A stretch of DNA of 10,395 nt from Actinobacteria bacterium UBA7398 (GCA_002470135.1 DKNC01000034.1:1-10395), one strand, 5' to 3'; counted from the first letter of the stretch, positions 1 through 6,059 are shown. Notes: generated by a model not told the origin, from the sequence alone. Made by a program: numbers and translations.

Positions 1-459
1 GCGTTAGAAGTTCCAGAAATAAGAGAACGCGTTGTTGAGGTAATGGGAATTGCCCGTGAAGCTGGTCATCGCACCAAAATCGCAGTACGAACTCACCGCG
101 CTGGCGTGAGTCCAAAAGGATCGCTAATTGGCCCGATGGGTGCGCGAGCTCGCGCCGTGATGGATGAACTTCACGGCGAAAAAATTGACATAGTCGATTG
201 GTCAGAAGATCCAGCAGCTTATGTAGGCAATGCGTTGGCGCCAGCTCGAATTACTAGCGTTGAAGTGGTTAATTTAGAATCTCGATCTGCAAAAGTTGTG
301 GTTCCGGATTATCAGTTATCACTTGCTATCGGTAAAGATGGCCAGAATGCCCGATTGGCGGCGCGGCTTACTGGATGGCGGATAGATATTCATTCTGATG
401 CGCAAACCACGACAAATCAGGCAGAAAGTGCTGAAAATTCTCAACCAGAATTGGGGTAA
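1..459 (+). CDS. nusA: Transcription termination/antitermination factor NusA, C-terminal part (5' end outside window)
   Basis: NusA binds RNA polymerase and nascent RNA and modulates pausing, termination and antitermination in the cytoplasm. The frame is open from base 1, so the gene starts upstream; 152 residues are visible. They hold the tandem KH RNA-binding region. KH1 contains AREAGHRTKIAV and a GPMG loop (window residues 44-47). KH2 contains VPDYQLSLAIGKDGQNARLA with its GKDG loop (residues 111-114) and ends in TGWRIDI. A short polar tail rich in N, Q, E and S follows. There is no acidic-repeat extension of the kind found in E. coli NusA, as is usual outside gamma-proteobacteria. The TAA stop lies at 457-459. 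Position upstream of infB matches the conserved nusA-infB operon. An internal ATG at 43 is in frame but is not the true start, because the KH1 homology begins before it. Confidence 0.96.
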   Translation, partial: ALEVPEIRERVVEVMGIAREAGHRTKIAVRTHRAGVSPKGSLIGPMGARARAVMDELHGEKIDIVDWSEDPAAYVGNALAPARITSVEVVNLESRSAKVVVPDYQLSLAIGKDGQNARLAARLTGWRIDIHSDAQTTTNQAESAENSQPELG

Positions 460-471
460 GGTAACGCCATT

Positions 472-489
472 GGAAACCGCAGGGTTTTC
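472..489 (+). other. Small hairpin just downstream of nusA
   Basis: Bases 472-478 (GGAAACC) can pair with 483-489 (GGTTTTC) around a GCAG loop, giving a 7-bp stem with one G-U pair. It begins 12 nt after the nusA stop. No U-tract follows, so it is not a convincing intrinsic terminator. It may be a pause, processing or leader structure in the nusA-infB transcript, or it may be chance. Confidence 0.3.
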
Positions 490-501
490 AGAAATCTATT
501 T

Positions 502-578
502 AGGAGCTAAGGCAATGGCACTCTAATGAGCACCGCAACATCATGAGTAAGTCAGGAAATTCGGTTTCGCGCTCCTAA
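502..578 (+). promoter_or_regulatory. Chain of overlapping mini-ORFs upstream of infB (putative translational leader)
   Basis: An AGGAG at 502-506 sits 8 nt before ATG 515, which opens a three-codon ORF (MAL, stop 524-526). Its stop overlaps the next start (TAATGA, ATG 526), which encodes MSTATS and stops at 544-546. That stop overlaps a third start (ATGA, ATG 543), which encodes MSKSGNSVSRS and stops at TAA 576-578. The chain ends 36 nt before the infB GTG and 27 nt before its own ribosome-binding site. From memory, iterated ATGAGYAC motifs with the same overlapping stop/start layout occur between ylxR and infB in high-GC actinobacteria; I could not check this. Translation of the chain, or any control of infB by it, is inferred. 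The 515 frame is also open upstream to a GTG at 428 and could be the tail of a lost ylxR. Confidence 0.4.
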
Positions 579-605
579 GTAAAATTAAGAACGCGAGGCC
601 CAGAC

Positions 606-610
606 AGGAG
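606..610 (+). promoter_or_regulatory. Ribosome-binding site of infB
   Basis: AGGAG lies 4 nt before the GTG at 615. It decides in favour of this non-ATG start, as does the conserved IF2 N-terminus (AKVRVYELAK) that begins immediately after it. Confidence 0.8.
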
Positions 611-614
611 AACT

Positions 615-3311
615 GTGGCAAAGGTCCGCGTTTACGAATTAGCAAAAGATTTAGGGATGGATAGCAAGGAAGTCCTTGCAAAACTCCAAGAGATGGGCGA
701 ATTCGTCCGTTCAGCATCATCAACAGTTGAAGCGCCAGTTGTGCGCAAGATGCTGGAGAAATATCCAGTAGTTGCAAAGTCTGCCGATGAGAAACCTGCA
801 AAGAAAGCGCCAGCTAAGAAAGCCGCTGCGAAAAAAACTGCTGCAAAGAAAGCAGATCCAACACCCGAGATAACTCCTGAAATTGAAGCAGCGTTGCAAG
901 AGATGATGGATAAGAAAATCGCAGCCGCGCCAAAACCAACAGTCATGCCAACTGCGCCAACTCCTCCGATTGCACCAACAGTCAGAGCAAGTGCACCACG
1001 TGGCGGAAATAATCCATTTGCAACACCGCGACCACCAGCTGCGCGACCACCTCGTGCTGGAAATAATCCTTTTGGTTCGGCTGGCACGACAATGCCACGA
1101 CCACCGCAACGTCCAACAACTCCAGGTCAACGTCCGCAAGGTGATCGACCACAAGGTGGTGGACCGCGTCCAGGAATGTCAGGACCACGTCCTGGTTCAG
1201 TTCGCCCAGGTTTTGCGGCGCGTCCTGCGGGATCTCGACCACCACAAACCGGTGGAAGTACACGACCACAAGGTGGCGCACCTTTCCGTCCAGGTGGCGC
1301 AACTGGTGCAGGTGCACCAACAACCGGAGCACCAACAACTGGTGGTCCACAACGCGGCGGCGGTCGGCCACCACAACGCGGTGGCACTGCAGGAGCATTT
1401 GGAAAACAGAACGGCAAAAAGCGTAAGAATATAAAGAGTAAAAAAACTCGTAGGGAAGAGATAGATAACATGGCGGCGCCAACAATTGGCGGCGCAATAG
1501 TTCCACGCGGAAATGGCTCAACCCCAGTTCGATTACGCCGCGGATCTTCGCTCGCAGACTTTGCCGAAAAAATTGGTGCAGATCCAGCATCTTTAGTCTC
1601 AGTGCTATTCCACTTAGGTGAAATGGTTACCGCTACCCAATCTGTAACTGAAGATGTTTTTGCAGTACTTGGTGGCGAGTTTGGCTACGCAATCCAGATT
1701 GTTTCGCCGGAAGATGAAGATCGTGAGATTCTCGAAACTTTCGATATTGATTTAGCAAAAGAAATTGAAGATATTGATCCGGAAGATCTTGAAATTCGCC
1801 CACCAGTAGTAACTGTGATGGGACACGTTGATCACGGTAAGACACGATTACTTGATGCGGTTCGCCAAACTGAAGTAATTAAAGGCGAAGCCGGCGGGAT
1901 CACACAACATATTGGCGCATATCAAATTCACCATAACCATGATGGCACCGAGCGCGCGATAACTTTCATTGATACACCTGGCCACGAAGCATTCACTGCA
2001 ATGCGTGCACGTGGTGCGAAAGTTACTGATATCGCTGTCCTTGTGGTTGCCGCAGATGATGGCGTTATGCCACAGACTATTGAAGCGCTCAACCATGCCC
2101 AAGCTGCAAATGTTCCGATCGTGGTAGCGGTTAACAAAGTTGATAAAGAAGGCGCAAACCCAGGAAAGATTCGCCAGCAATTAACTGAGTACAACTTAAT
2201 CGCCGAAGAGTACGGCGGCGACACAATATTTGTTGATGTATCCGCAAAGAACGGAACTGGAATCGACACACTTATCGATTCGATTCTCTTAACCGCAGAT
2301 GCAGCTATTGATTTACGTGCAATCGCTGATGATGTTGCGCGCGGTGTTGCAATTGAAGCTCACTTAGATCGCGGTCGCGGTCCAGTAGCAACAGTTTTGG
2401 TTCAACGTGGAACTCTCTATGTTGGTGATGCAATTGTTGCCGGCGGAGCTTTTGGTCGAGTCCGCGCAATGATGGATGAATTTGGAAAACCGGTTGAATT
2501 TGCTGGTCCATCAAGACCAGTTCAAGTGCTCGGCTTCACTTCGGTACCAAGTGCCGGAGATTCATTTATGGTCGCAGCGGATGATCGGACTGCTCGTCAG
2601 ATTGCAGAGAAACGGCAAGCCGCAGAGCGACATGCAGCGTTATCCAAGGCTAGAAAGAAAGTTTCGCTGGAAGATTTTATGGAGCAAAGCAAAGTCACTT
2701 CACTCAACCTTATTCTCAAGGGCGATGTGAGTGGTTCGGTAGAAGCGCTGGAAGATGCGCTCTTATTGCTTGATGTTGGCAACGAAGTTGACTTACGTGT
2801 TATTCATCGAGGTGTTGGTGCAATCACCAAGAGCGATATCACTTTAGCTTCGGCATCATCTGCTGTAGTTATTGGATTCAACGTGAAGCCAGAACCACAA
2901 ACTGCAATCTTTGCTGATGAAGAAGGCGTTGAAGTTCGCTTCTATTCCGTAATTTATAACGCAATTGAAGAGATTGAGGCTGCCCTTAAAGGTCTGCTCA
3001 AGCCCGAATACGAAGAAGCAATCCTTGGTAATGCTGAAGTCCGCGAAGTGTTTAAGTCGAGCAAATTTGGAAATATTGCGGGTTCAGTTGTTAGCGATGG
3101 CATCATCCGACGTAACGCGAAAGCACGCATCTTGCGTAAGAACGTCTTAGTTGTCGATAACTTAACGATCGAATCTTTGAAGCGATTTAAAGATGATGCG
3201 ACTGAAGTCCGCGAGGGCTTCGAGTGCGGTATCGGAGTTGGATCTTTCAAAGACATCCAACCTGGCGATGTAATCCAAGTATTTGAAATGCGTGAGAAAA
3301 AGCGAGTTTAA
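615..3311 (+). CDS. infB: Translation initiation factor IF-2 (GTP-binding), GTG start
   Basis: IF2 is the cytoplasmic GTPase that brings fMet-tRNA to the 30S subunit and promotes 50S joining. The protein has 898 residues, within the range of actinobacterial IF2. Domains in order: IF2N helical domain (about 2-50, AKVRVYELAKDLGMDSKEVL); Lys/Ala-rich stretch (60-80); Pro/Gly/Arg/Gln-rich flexible linker (about 110-265); basic segment (267-280); a conserved IF2 region (about 302-362); G domain with G1 GHVDHGKT (403-410), G3 DTPGH (453-457), G4 NKVD (507-510) and G5 SAK (543-545); beta-barrel domain II (about 570-690); domains III and IV to the C-terminus, ending MREKKRV. All GTPase motifs are intact. 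The GTG start follows AGGAG. rbfA begins 2 nt after the stop, so the two are probably translationally coupled. Confidence 0.98.
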   Translation: MAKVRVYELAKDLGMDSKEVLAKLQEMGEFVRSASSTVEAPVVRKMLEKYPVVAKSADEKPAKKAPAKKAAAKKTAAKKADPTPEITPEIEAALQEMMDKKIAAAPKPTVMPTAPTPPIAPTVRASAPRGGNNPFATPRPPAARPPRAGNNPFGSAGTTMPRPPQRPTTPGQRPQGDRPQGGGPRPGMSGPRPGSVRPGFAARPAGSRPPQTGGSTRPQGGAPFRPGGATGAGAPTTGAPTTGGPQRGGGRPPQRGGTAGAFGKQNGKKRKNIKSKKTRREEIDNMAAPTIGGAIVPRGNGSTPVRLRRGSSLADFAEKIGADPASLVSVLFHLGEMVTATQSVTEDVFAVLGGEFGYAIQIVSPEDEDREILETFDIDLAKEIEDIDPEDLEIRPPVVTVMGHVDHGKTRLLDAVRQTEVIKGEAGGITQHIGAYQIHHNHDGTERAITFIDTPGHEAFTAMRARGAKVTDIAVLVVAADDGVMPQTIEALNHAQAANVPIVVAVNKVDKEGANPGKIRQQLTEYNLIAEEYGGDTIFVDVSAKNGTGIDTLIDSILLTADAAIDLRAIADDVARGVAIEAHLDRGRGPVATVLVQRGTLYVGDAIVAGGAFGRVRAMMDEFGKPVEFAGPSRPVQVLGFTSVPSAGDSFMVAADDRTARQIAEKRQAAERHAALSKARKKVSLEDFMEQSKVTSLNLILKGDVSGSVEALEDALLLLDVGNEVDLRVIHRGVGAITKSDITLASASSAVVIGFNVKPEPQTAIFADEEGVEVRFYSVIYNAIEEIEAALKGLLKPEYEEAILGNAEVREVFKSSKFGNIAGSVVSDGIIRRNAKARILRKNVLVVDNLTIESLKRFKDDATEVREGFECGIGVGSFKDIQPGDVIQVFEMREKKRV
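975..1395 (+). repeat. Low-complexity, internally repetitive coding segment (IF2 linker)
   Basis: This part of infB encodes a linker built mostly from P, G, R, Q, A and T. It includes two NNPF motifs (residues 132-135 and 150-153), recurring RP/PQRGG units, and a tandem peptide GAPTTGAPTTGG (233-244) whose DNA copies of GCACCAACAAC are spaced 15 bp apart (1314 and 1329). Biased CCA/GGT/CGT codons leave long open frames on both strands here, and these are not genes. Such linkers vary in length between related species. Function is unknown beyond tethering the IF2N domain. Confidence 0.75.
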
Positions 3312-3313
3312 TT

Positions 3314-3757
3314 ATGGGCACATCACATCGCGCCGCAAAAGTTGCCGATCGCATAAAAGTAGTGATCGCGCAAACTCTTGAAACAAAGGTAAAAGATCCA
3401 CGCCTTGGTTTCATTACCGTTACTGATGTTCGAATTACTGGTGATCTACAACAGGCATCGATTTTCTACACTGTTTTAGGTGATGATGAATCTAAAATTC
3501 AAACCGCGAAAGCGTTAGAAAGCGCGCGAGGTTTAATTCGTTCCGAGGTTGGGAAAGAACTCGGGATGCGAATCACGCCGACAATTTCGTTCTTCGCGGA
3601 TGGGCTTGCGGAATCCGCCCAGAATTTTGAAGATTTGCTTTCAAAAGTTAGAGAGCAAGATAAAGAATTAGCTGCGTTGCGCGAAGGTGCCGCCCCAGCA
3701 GGAGAAGCGGATCCCTATAAAGTCCATAAAGCGCGCGAGACTGATGCCGGTGAGTGA
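3314..3757 (+). CDS. rbfA: 30S ribosome-binding factor RbfA
   Basis: RbfA is a small KH-like protein that binds immature 30S subunits near the 5' end of 16S rRNA and helps late maturation, notably at low temperature. The 147-residue product has the family pattern: an N-terminal helix (RAAKVADRIKVVIAQTLE), KDPRLGFITVTDVRIT at about 27-42, strand DLQQASIFYTV, then ARGLIRSEVGKELGMRITP (71-89) and ISFFAD. The C-terminal tail (ADPYKVHKARETDAGE) is polar and of the type seen in actinobacteria. ATG 3314 lies 2 nt after the infB stop, with no good Shine-Dalgarno sequence, so initiation is probably coupled to infB. The 3' end overlaps truB by 14 nt. Confidence 0.95.
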   Translation: MGTSHRAAKVADRIKVVIAQTLETKVKDPRLGFITVTDVRITGDLQQASIFYTVLGDDESKIQTAKALESARGLIRSEVGKELGMRITPTISFFADGLAESAQNFEDLLSKVREQDKELAALREGAAPAGEADPYKVHKARETDAGE

Positions 3758-4625
3758 CGGGTTTTTAGTAATTGATAAACCAAGTGGCATCACAAGCCAC
3801 GATGTAGTTGCTCGAATCCGTAAAGTTTTTGGAACTAAACGCGTTGGACATGCTGGAACGTTAGACCCGATGGCGACTGGTGTGCTGGTTTTAGGAATTA
3901 ACAACGGCACCAAGTTATTGCAATACATTACTGAAGGTAAGAAGCGATATTTAGCCACAATTAAATTAGGTTTCGCAACAGTCACTGATGACAAAGACGG
4001 CGAAGTTTTAACTGCAGCCGCAATTTCAGAGATTTCAAAAGTAACAGATGCGGAGATTAAAAGCAATTTACTAAAATTGATTGGCACAATCATGCAACGG
4101 CCAAGTTCGGTCTCAGCTATAAAAATAGATGGCAAGAGAGCGTATGACCGAGTACGTGAAGGTGAAGTTGTAGAACTACCAGCGCGCGAAGTAACAATTT
4201 ATAGTTTAGAGATCTTAGAAATTTCTAGAACCGATGGTGCTATTGCTATAAAAATTGATGTTTCATGCTCTGCCGGAACCTATATTCGAGCGATTGCTAG
4301 AGATTTGGGGGATGTGTTACAGGTTGGGGGACACTTGACTGAGTTGAGACGAAGTGAAGTTGCGCCATTTTCTATCGAAGCCGCAGTATCTATTGAATCA
4401 ATATCACCAGCAGATTTATTAGATGTAGTAGATGTAGCCAAGCGAATATTGCCAGCGCGTGTGATTGACCTTTCCGAAAAGAGCGAATTGAAGTTTGGTC
4501 GTTCGCTTTCTGCTTCCGAGTTTTCTGGAGTTGGGATTGCGATCACGGGTGATAACGAACTCTGCGCTTTAATCGAGAATAAGAATTCTGGCGCACAGCC
4601 AATCACAGTTTTCGTGAAAGAATAG
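3744..4625 (+). CDS. truB: tRNA pseudouridine(55) synthase TruB
   Basis: TruB converts U55 of the T-loop of tRNAs to pseudouridine. I place the start at ATG 3744, giving 293 residues, because the family motif (DGFLVIDKPSGITSHDVV) begins at once. The frame is open further upstream to a GTG at 3687, but that would add 19 residues with no family similarity inside rbfA. The catalytic aspartate lies in GHAGTLDPMATGVL (Asp41), followed by KRYLATIKLG. The substrate-binding motifs RPSSVSAIKIDGKRAYDRVREG and SCSAGTYIRAIARDLG are present, as is a C-terminal PUA-like region. It overlaps rbfA by 14 nt and lacks a clear ribosome-binding site, so coupling is likely. rbfA and truB are directly adjacent, without the DHH-family phosphoesterase gene that often separates them in actinobacteria. 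Confidence 0.95.
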   Translation: MPVSDGFLVIDKPSGITSHDVVARIRKVFGTKRVGHAGTLDPMATGVLVLGINNGTKLLQYITEGKKRYLATIKLGFATVTDDKDGEVLTAAAISEISKVTDAEIKSNLLKLIGTIMQRPSSVSAIKIDGKRAYDRVREGEVVELPAREVTIYSLEILEISRTDGAIAIKIDVSCSAGTYIRAIARDLGDVLQVGGHLTELRRSEVAPFSIEAAVSIESISPADLLDVVDVAKRILPARVIDLSEKSELKFGRSLSASEFSGVGIAITGDNELCALIENKNSGAQPITVFVKE

Positions 4626-4629
4626 CCAG

Positions 4630-5556
4630 ATGTCTGGTCATATTAAATGGTTTGGCGAACCGCTCAAAGGTGGCACCGTCGCCATTGGAATTTTTGATGG
4701 TGTTCACTTAGGACATCAAGAAATTCTTAACATTGCAAACGAATTTGGCGATCCAGTAACTGTTCTCACATTTGACCCACATCCAACCTCAGTTTTTGCA
4801 CCAGACCGAACTCCAACAAAACTATTAACTTTAGATGATCGAGCCCACCAACTAATGTTGCATGGAGCCGAGGCTGTGGCGGTGATAAGTTTTGATGCTG
4901 AATTTGCGGCACTCTCTCCCGAACAATTTATCGAATCAATATTAATCAAAGAACTAGACGCAAAAAATATCGTGGTTGGTGCTAACTTTACTTTTGGCGC
5001 AAAAGCTGCTGGAGATGTAAATTATTTGAGATCAGTTTCCGAGAGGTATGGTTTTACTGTTACTGGAGTCGAATTAGTCGAATACGAACATGGCATTGTC
5101 TCCTCAACGCGAATTAGAAAACATTTATTAAATGGCGGCGTAGAAATTGCGCGCGAACTTTTAACTCGACCGCATCAATTAATTGGTCCAGTCATTCATG
5201 GTGAAGCGCGCGGCCGCGAAATTGGATATCCCACTGCAAACATTGAAGTTGCGCCGAATTCAACTATTCCAAGTGATGGCGTATATGCGGGTTGGTTAAC
5301 TGTAGGTTTAAACCGTTGGCCAGCTGCGATCTCGATTGGAACTAACCCAACGTTTGTGGGCGTGCGCGGTCGCCAAGTTGAGGCATATGCGTTAGATCGA
5401 GATGATTTAGATTTATATGACCAAGAGGCAATTATTGAATTTGGTTGGCGGCTTCGGGATACTTTGAAATTTGATGGGTTAGACCCGTTATTAATCCAGA
5501 TGAAAAAAGATTGCGATAAAGCTCGAGATCTCACAAGTTTGAGAGGGTTGGAATAG
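4630..5556 (+). CDS. ribF: Bifunctional riboflavin kinase / FMN adenylyltransferase RibF
   Basis: RibF phosphorylates riboflavin to FMN and then adenylylates FMN to FAD, supplying flavin cofactors. The 308 residues match the usual length. The N-terminal adenylyltransferase domain (about 10-165) carries GIFDGVHLGH (20-29), the TFDPHP segment, VVGANFTFG (115-123) and the VSSTRIR motif (157-163). The C-terminal flavokinase domain (about 180-306) carries IHGEARGREIGYPTAN (189-204), SDGVYAG, IGTNPTF and VEAYALD, whose Glu250 is the expected catalytic base. ATG 4630 is 4 nt after the truB stop; only a weak GAAAG (4616-4620) precedes it. The truB-ribF-rpsO order is common in actinobacteria and other phyla. 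Nothing looks truncated. Confidence 0.96.
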   Translation: MSGHIKWFGEPLKGGTVAIGIFDGVHLGHQEILNIANEFGDPVTVLTFDPHPTSVFAPDRTPTKLLTLDDRAHQLMLHGAEAVAVISFDAEFAALSPEQFIESILIKELDAKNIVVGANFTFGAKAAGDVNYLRSVSERYGFTVTGVELVEYEHGIVSSTRIRKHLLNGGVEIARELLTRPHQLIGPVIHGEARGREIGYPTANIEVAPNSTIPSDGVYAGWLTVGLNRWPAAISIGTNPTFVGVRGRQVEAYALDRDDLDLYDQEAIIEFGWRLRDTLKFDGLDPLLIQMKKDCDKARDLTSLRGLE

Positions 5557-5567
5557 CCCGATTTAAG

Positions 5568-5660
5568 CGGGGGATTACCACCGATTTCACTCTCGCATGC
5601 TCGCGCTGGTAACCTCTGCCCCGAGCGAGTAAGCGTGTTTTCGTGAACCAAACCGGAAAC
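5568..5660 (+). promoter_or_regulatory. Structured 5' leader of rpsO; candidate S15 autoregulatory RNA element
   Basis: The 130 nt between ribF and rpsO hold no gene but contain clear pairing potential. CGGGG (5568-5572) pairs with CCCCG (5619-5623), and TTACCA (5575-5580) pairs with TGGTAA (5607-5612), separated by an asymmetric internal loop. The 26-nt apical loop contains CTCGC twice (5592-5596 and 5600-5604). Either copy can pair with GCGAG at 5625-5629, just outside the stem, which would make a pseudoknot. Further down, GTTTTC (5637-5642) can pair with GGAAAC (5655-5660). In several phyla S15 represses its own mRNA through leader structures, including pseudoknots. Assigning that role here is inference from position and fold, and I did not match it to a known leader class. 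Confidence 0.5.
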
Positions 5661-5674
5661 CCTCGTGACTGATG

Positions 5675-5680
5675 AAGGAG
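5675..5680 (+). promoter_or_regulatory. Ribosome-binding site of rpsO
   Basis: AAGGAG lies 6 nt before ATG 5687. An in-frame ATG at 5672 is upstream of this site and cannot use it. This places the S15 start at 5687, which also gives the standard 89-residue protein. Confidence 0.88.
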
Positions 5681-5686
5681 AACGAA

Positions 5687-5956
5687 ATGGCGTTAAAGCC
5701 AGAAGTTAAGAAAGAAATTATCTCAAAATATGGTTCTTCGGCATCAGATACAGGAAGCCCAGAAGCTCAAGTCGCTTTACTTTCAAAGCGCATTGAAGAG
5801 ATCACTGAACACCTACAAACAAATAAGAATGACCACCACAATCGTCGTGGCCTTCTTCTACTTGTAGGTCGCCGTCGTCGAATTCTTCAATACCTAGCAA
5901 AAATTGATATCGAGCGTTACCGCGCGATCATCGAAAAACTCGGCATCCGCCGATAA
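5687..5956 (+). CDS. rpsO: 30S ribosomal protein S15 (uS15)
   Basis: S15 is a primary 16S rRNA-binding protein that nucleates the platform of the 30S subunit and contributes to an intersubunit bridge. The product is 89 residues, the standard length, and wholly alpha-helical in type. Family signatures are TGSPEAQVALLSKRI, EHLQTNKNDHHNRRGL (the HxxD/NRRGL rRNA-binding region), LLVGRRRRILQYL and the terminal YRAIIEKLGIRR. A strong AAGGAG and a structured leader precede it. pnp follows after 147 nt, the widespread rpsO-pnp arrangement. Confidence 0.98.
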   Translation: MALKPEVKKEIISKYGSSASDTGSPEAQVALLSKRIEEITEHLQTNKNDHHNRRGLLLLVGRRRRILQYLAKIDIERYRAIIEKLGIRR

Positions 5957-5969
5957 ATAAAAACACTAA

Positions 5970-6047
5970 CCCACGGTCCAAAGTATTGGTCCTCGGTAGT
6001 GGCTTACGGATTTTGGTATTTGTTTTAGAAAATAGAGAACCCGTGGG
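5970..6047 (+). other. Long-range stem in the rpsO-pnp intergenic RNA (possible processing site)
   Basis: CCCACGG (5970-5976) is exactly complementary to CCGTGGG (6041-6047), a 7-bp GC-rich stem enclosing 64 nt. Inside, CCAA (5978-5981) and TTGG (5986-5989) can form a hairpin with loop AGTA, extendable by GG 5975-5976 / CC 5991-5992 around a T-T mismatch, which would compete with the outer stem. ATTTT and AAAAT near 6010-6033 can also pair. In E. coli and Streptomyces the rpsO-pnp transcript carries an intergenic hairpin cut by RNase III, and PNPase controls its own mRNA from there. A similar role here is inferred. There is no U-tract, so it does not look like an intrinsic terminator. Confidence 0.4.
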
Positions 6048-6059
6048 CTTCGATCGAAG
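6048..6059. promoter_or_regulatory. 12-bp perfect palindrome upstream of pnp
   Basis: CTTCGATCGAAG is its own reverse complement and lies directly after the 3' arm of the long-range stem, 44 nt before the pnp start. As RNA it could form a 4-bp stem with a GATC loop. As DNA it has the symmetry of a dimeric repressor site. I see no clear -35/-10 pair next to it, so its role is open. Confidence 0.3.

Noticed and set aside
541..1590. Long open frames on the minus strand and in other + frames across the start of infB (for example 632-1087, 982-1590, 1127-1471 on minus and 970-1434 on plus).
   Set aside because: They lie wholly within the conserved IF2 reading frame or its leader. They are explained by the repetitive P/G/R-rich codons, encode low-complexity sequence, and have no recognisable domain.
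3687..3743. Longer truB form starting at GTG 3687.
   Set aside because: The extra 19 residues lie inside rbfA, have no TruB similarity and no spaced ribosome-binding site. The family motif begins right after ATG 3744.
5196..5651. Minus-strand open frame spanning the end of ribF and the rpsO leader.
   Set aside because: It is antisense to the conserved flavokinase domain, has no recognisable motif, and its start lies within the structured leader.
5672..5686. Longer rpsO form starting at ATG 5672.
   Set aside because: The strong AAGGAG lies downstream of this ATG, and the start at 5687 gives the standard 89-residue S15.
5941..5966. CGGC/GCCG hairpin at the end of rpsO followed by A-rich sequence, as a terminator.
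   Set aside because: The stem is only 4 bp, it encodes the conserved GIRR end of S15, and no U-tract follows on the + strand.
6004..6033. Possible pnp promoter in the AT-rich stretch (TTACGG ... TAGAAA).
   Set aside because: The -35 match is poor and the -10 lacks the final T. A separate pnp promoter is plausible from other actinobacteria, but the sequence does not support naming one.
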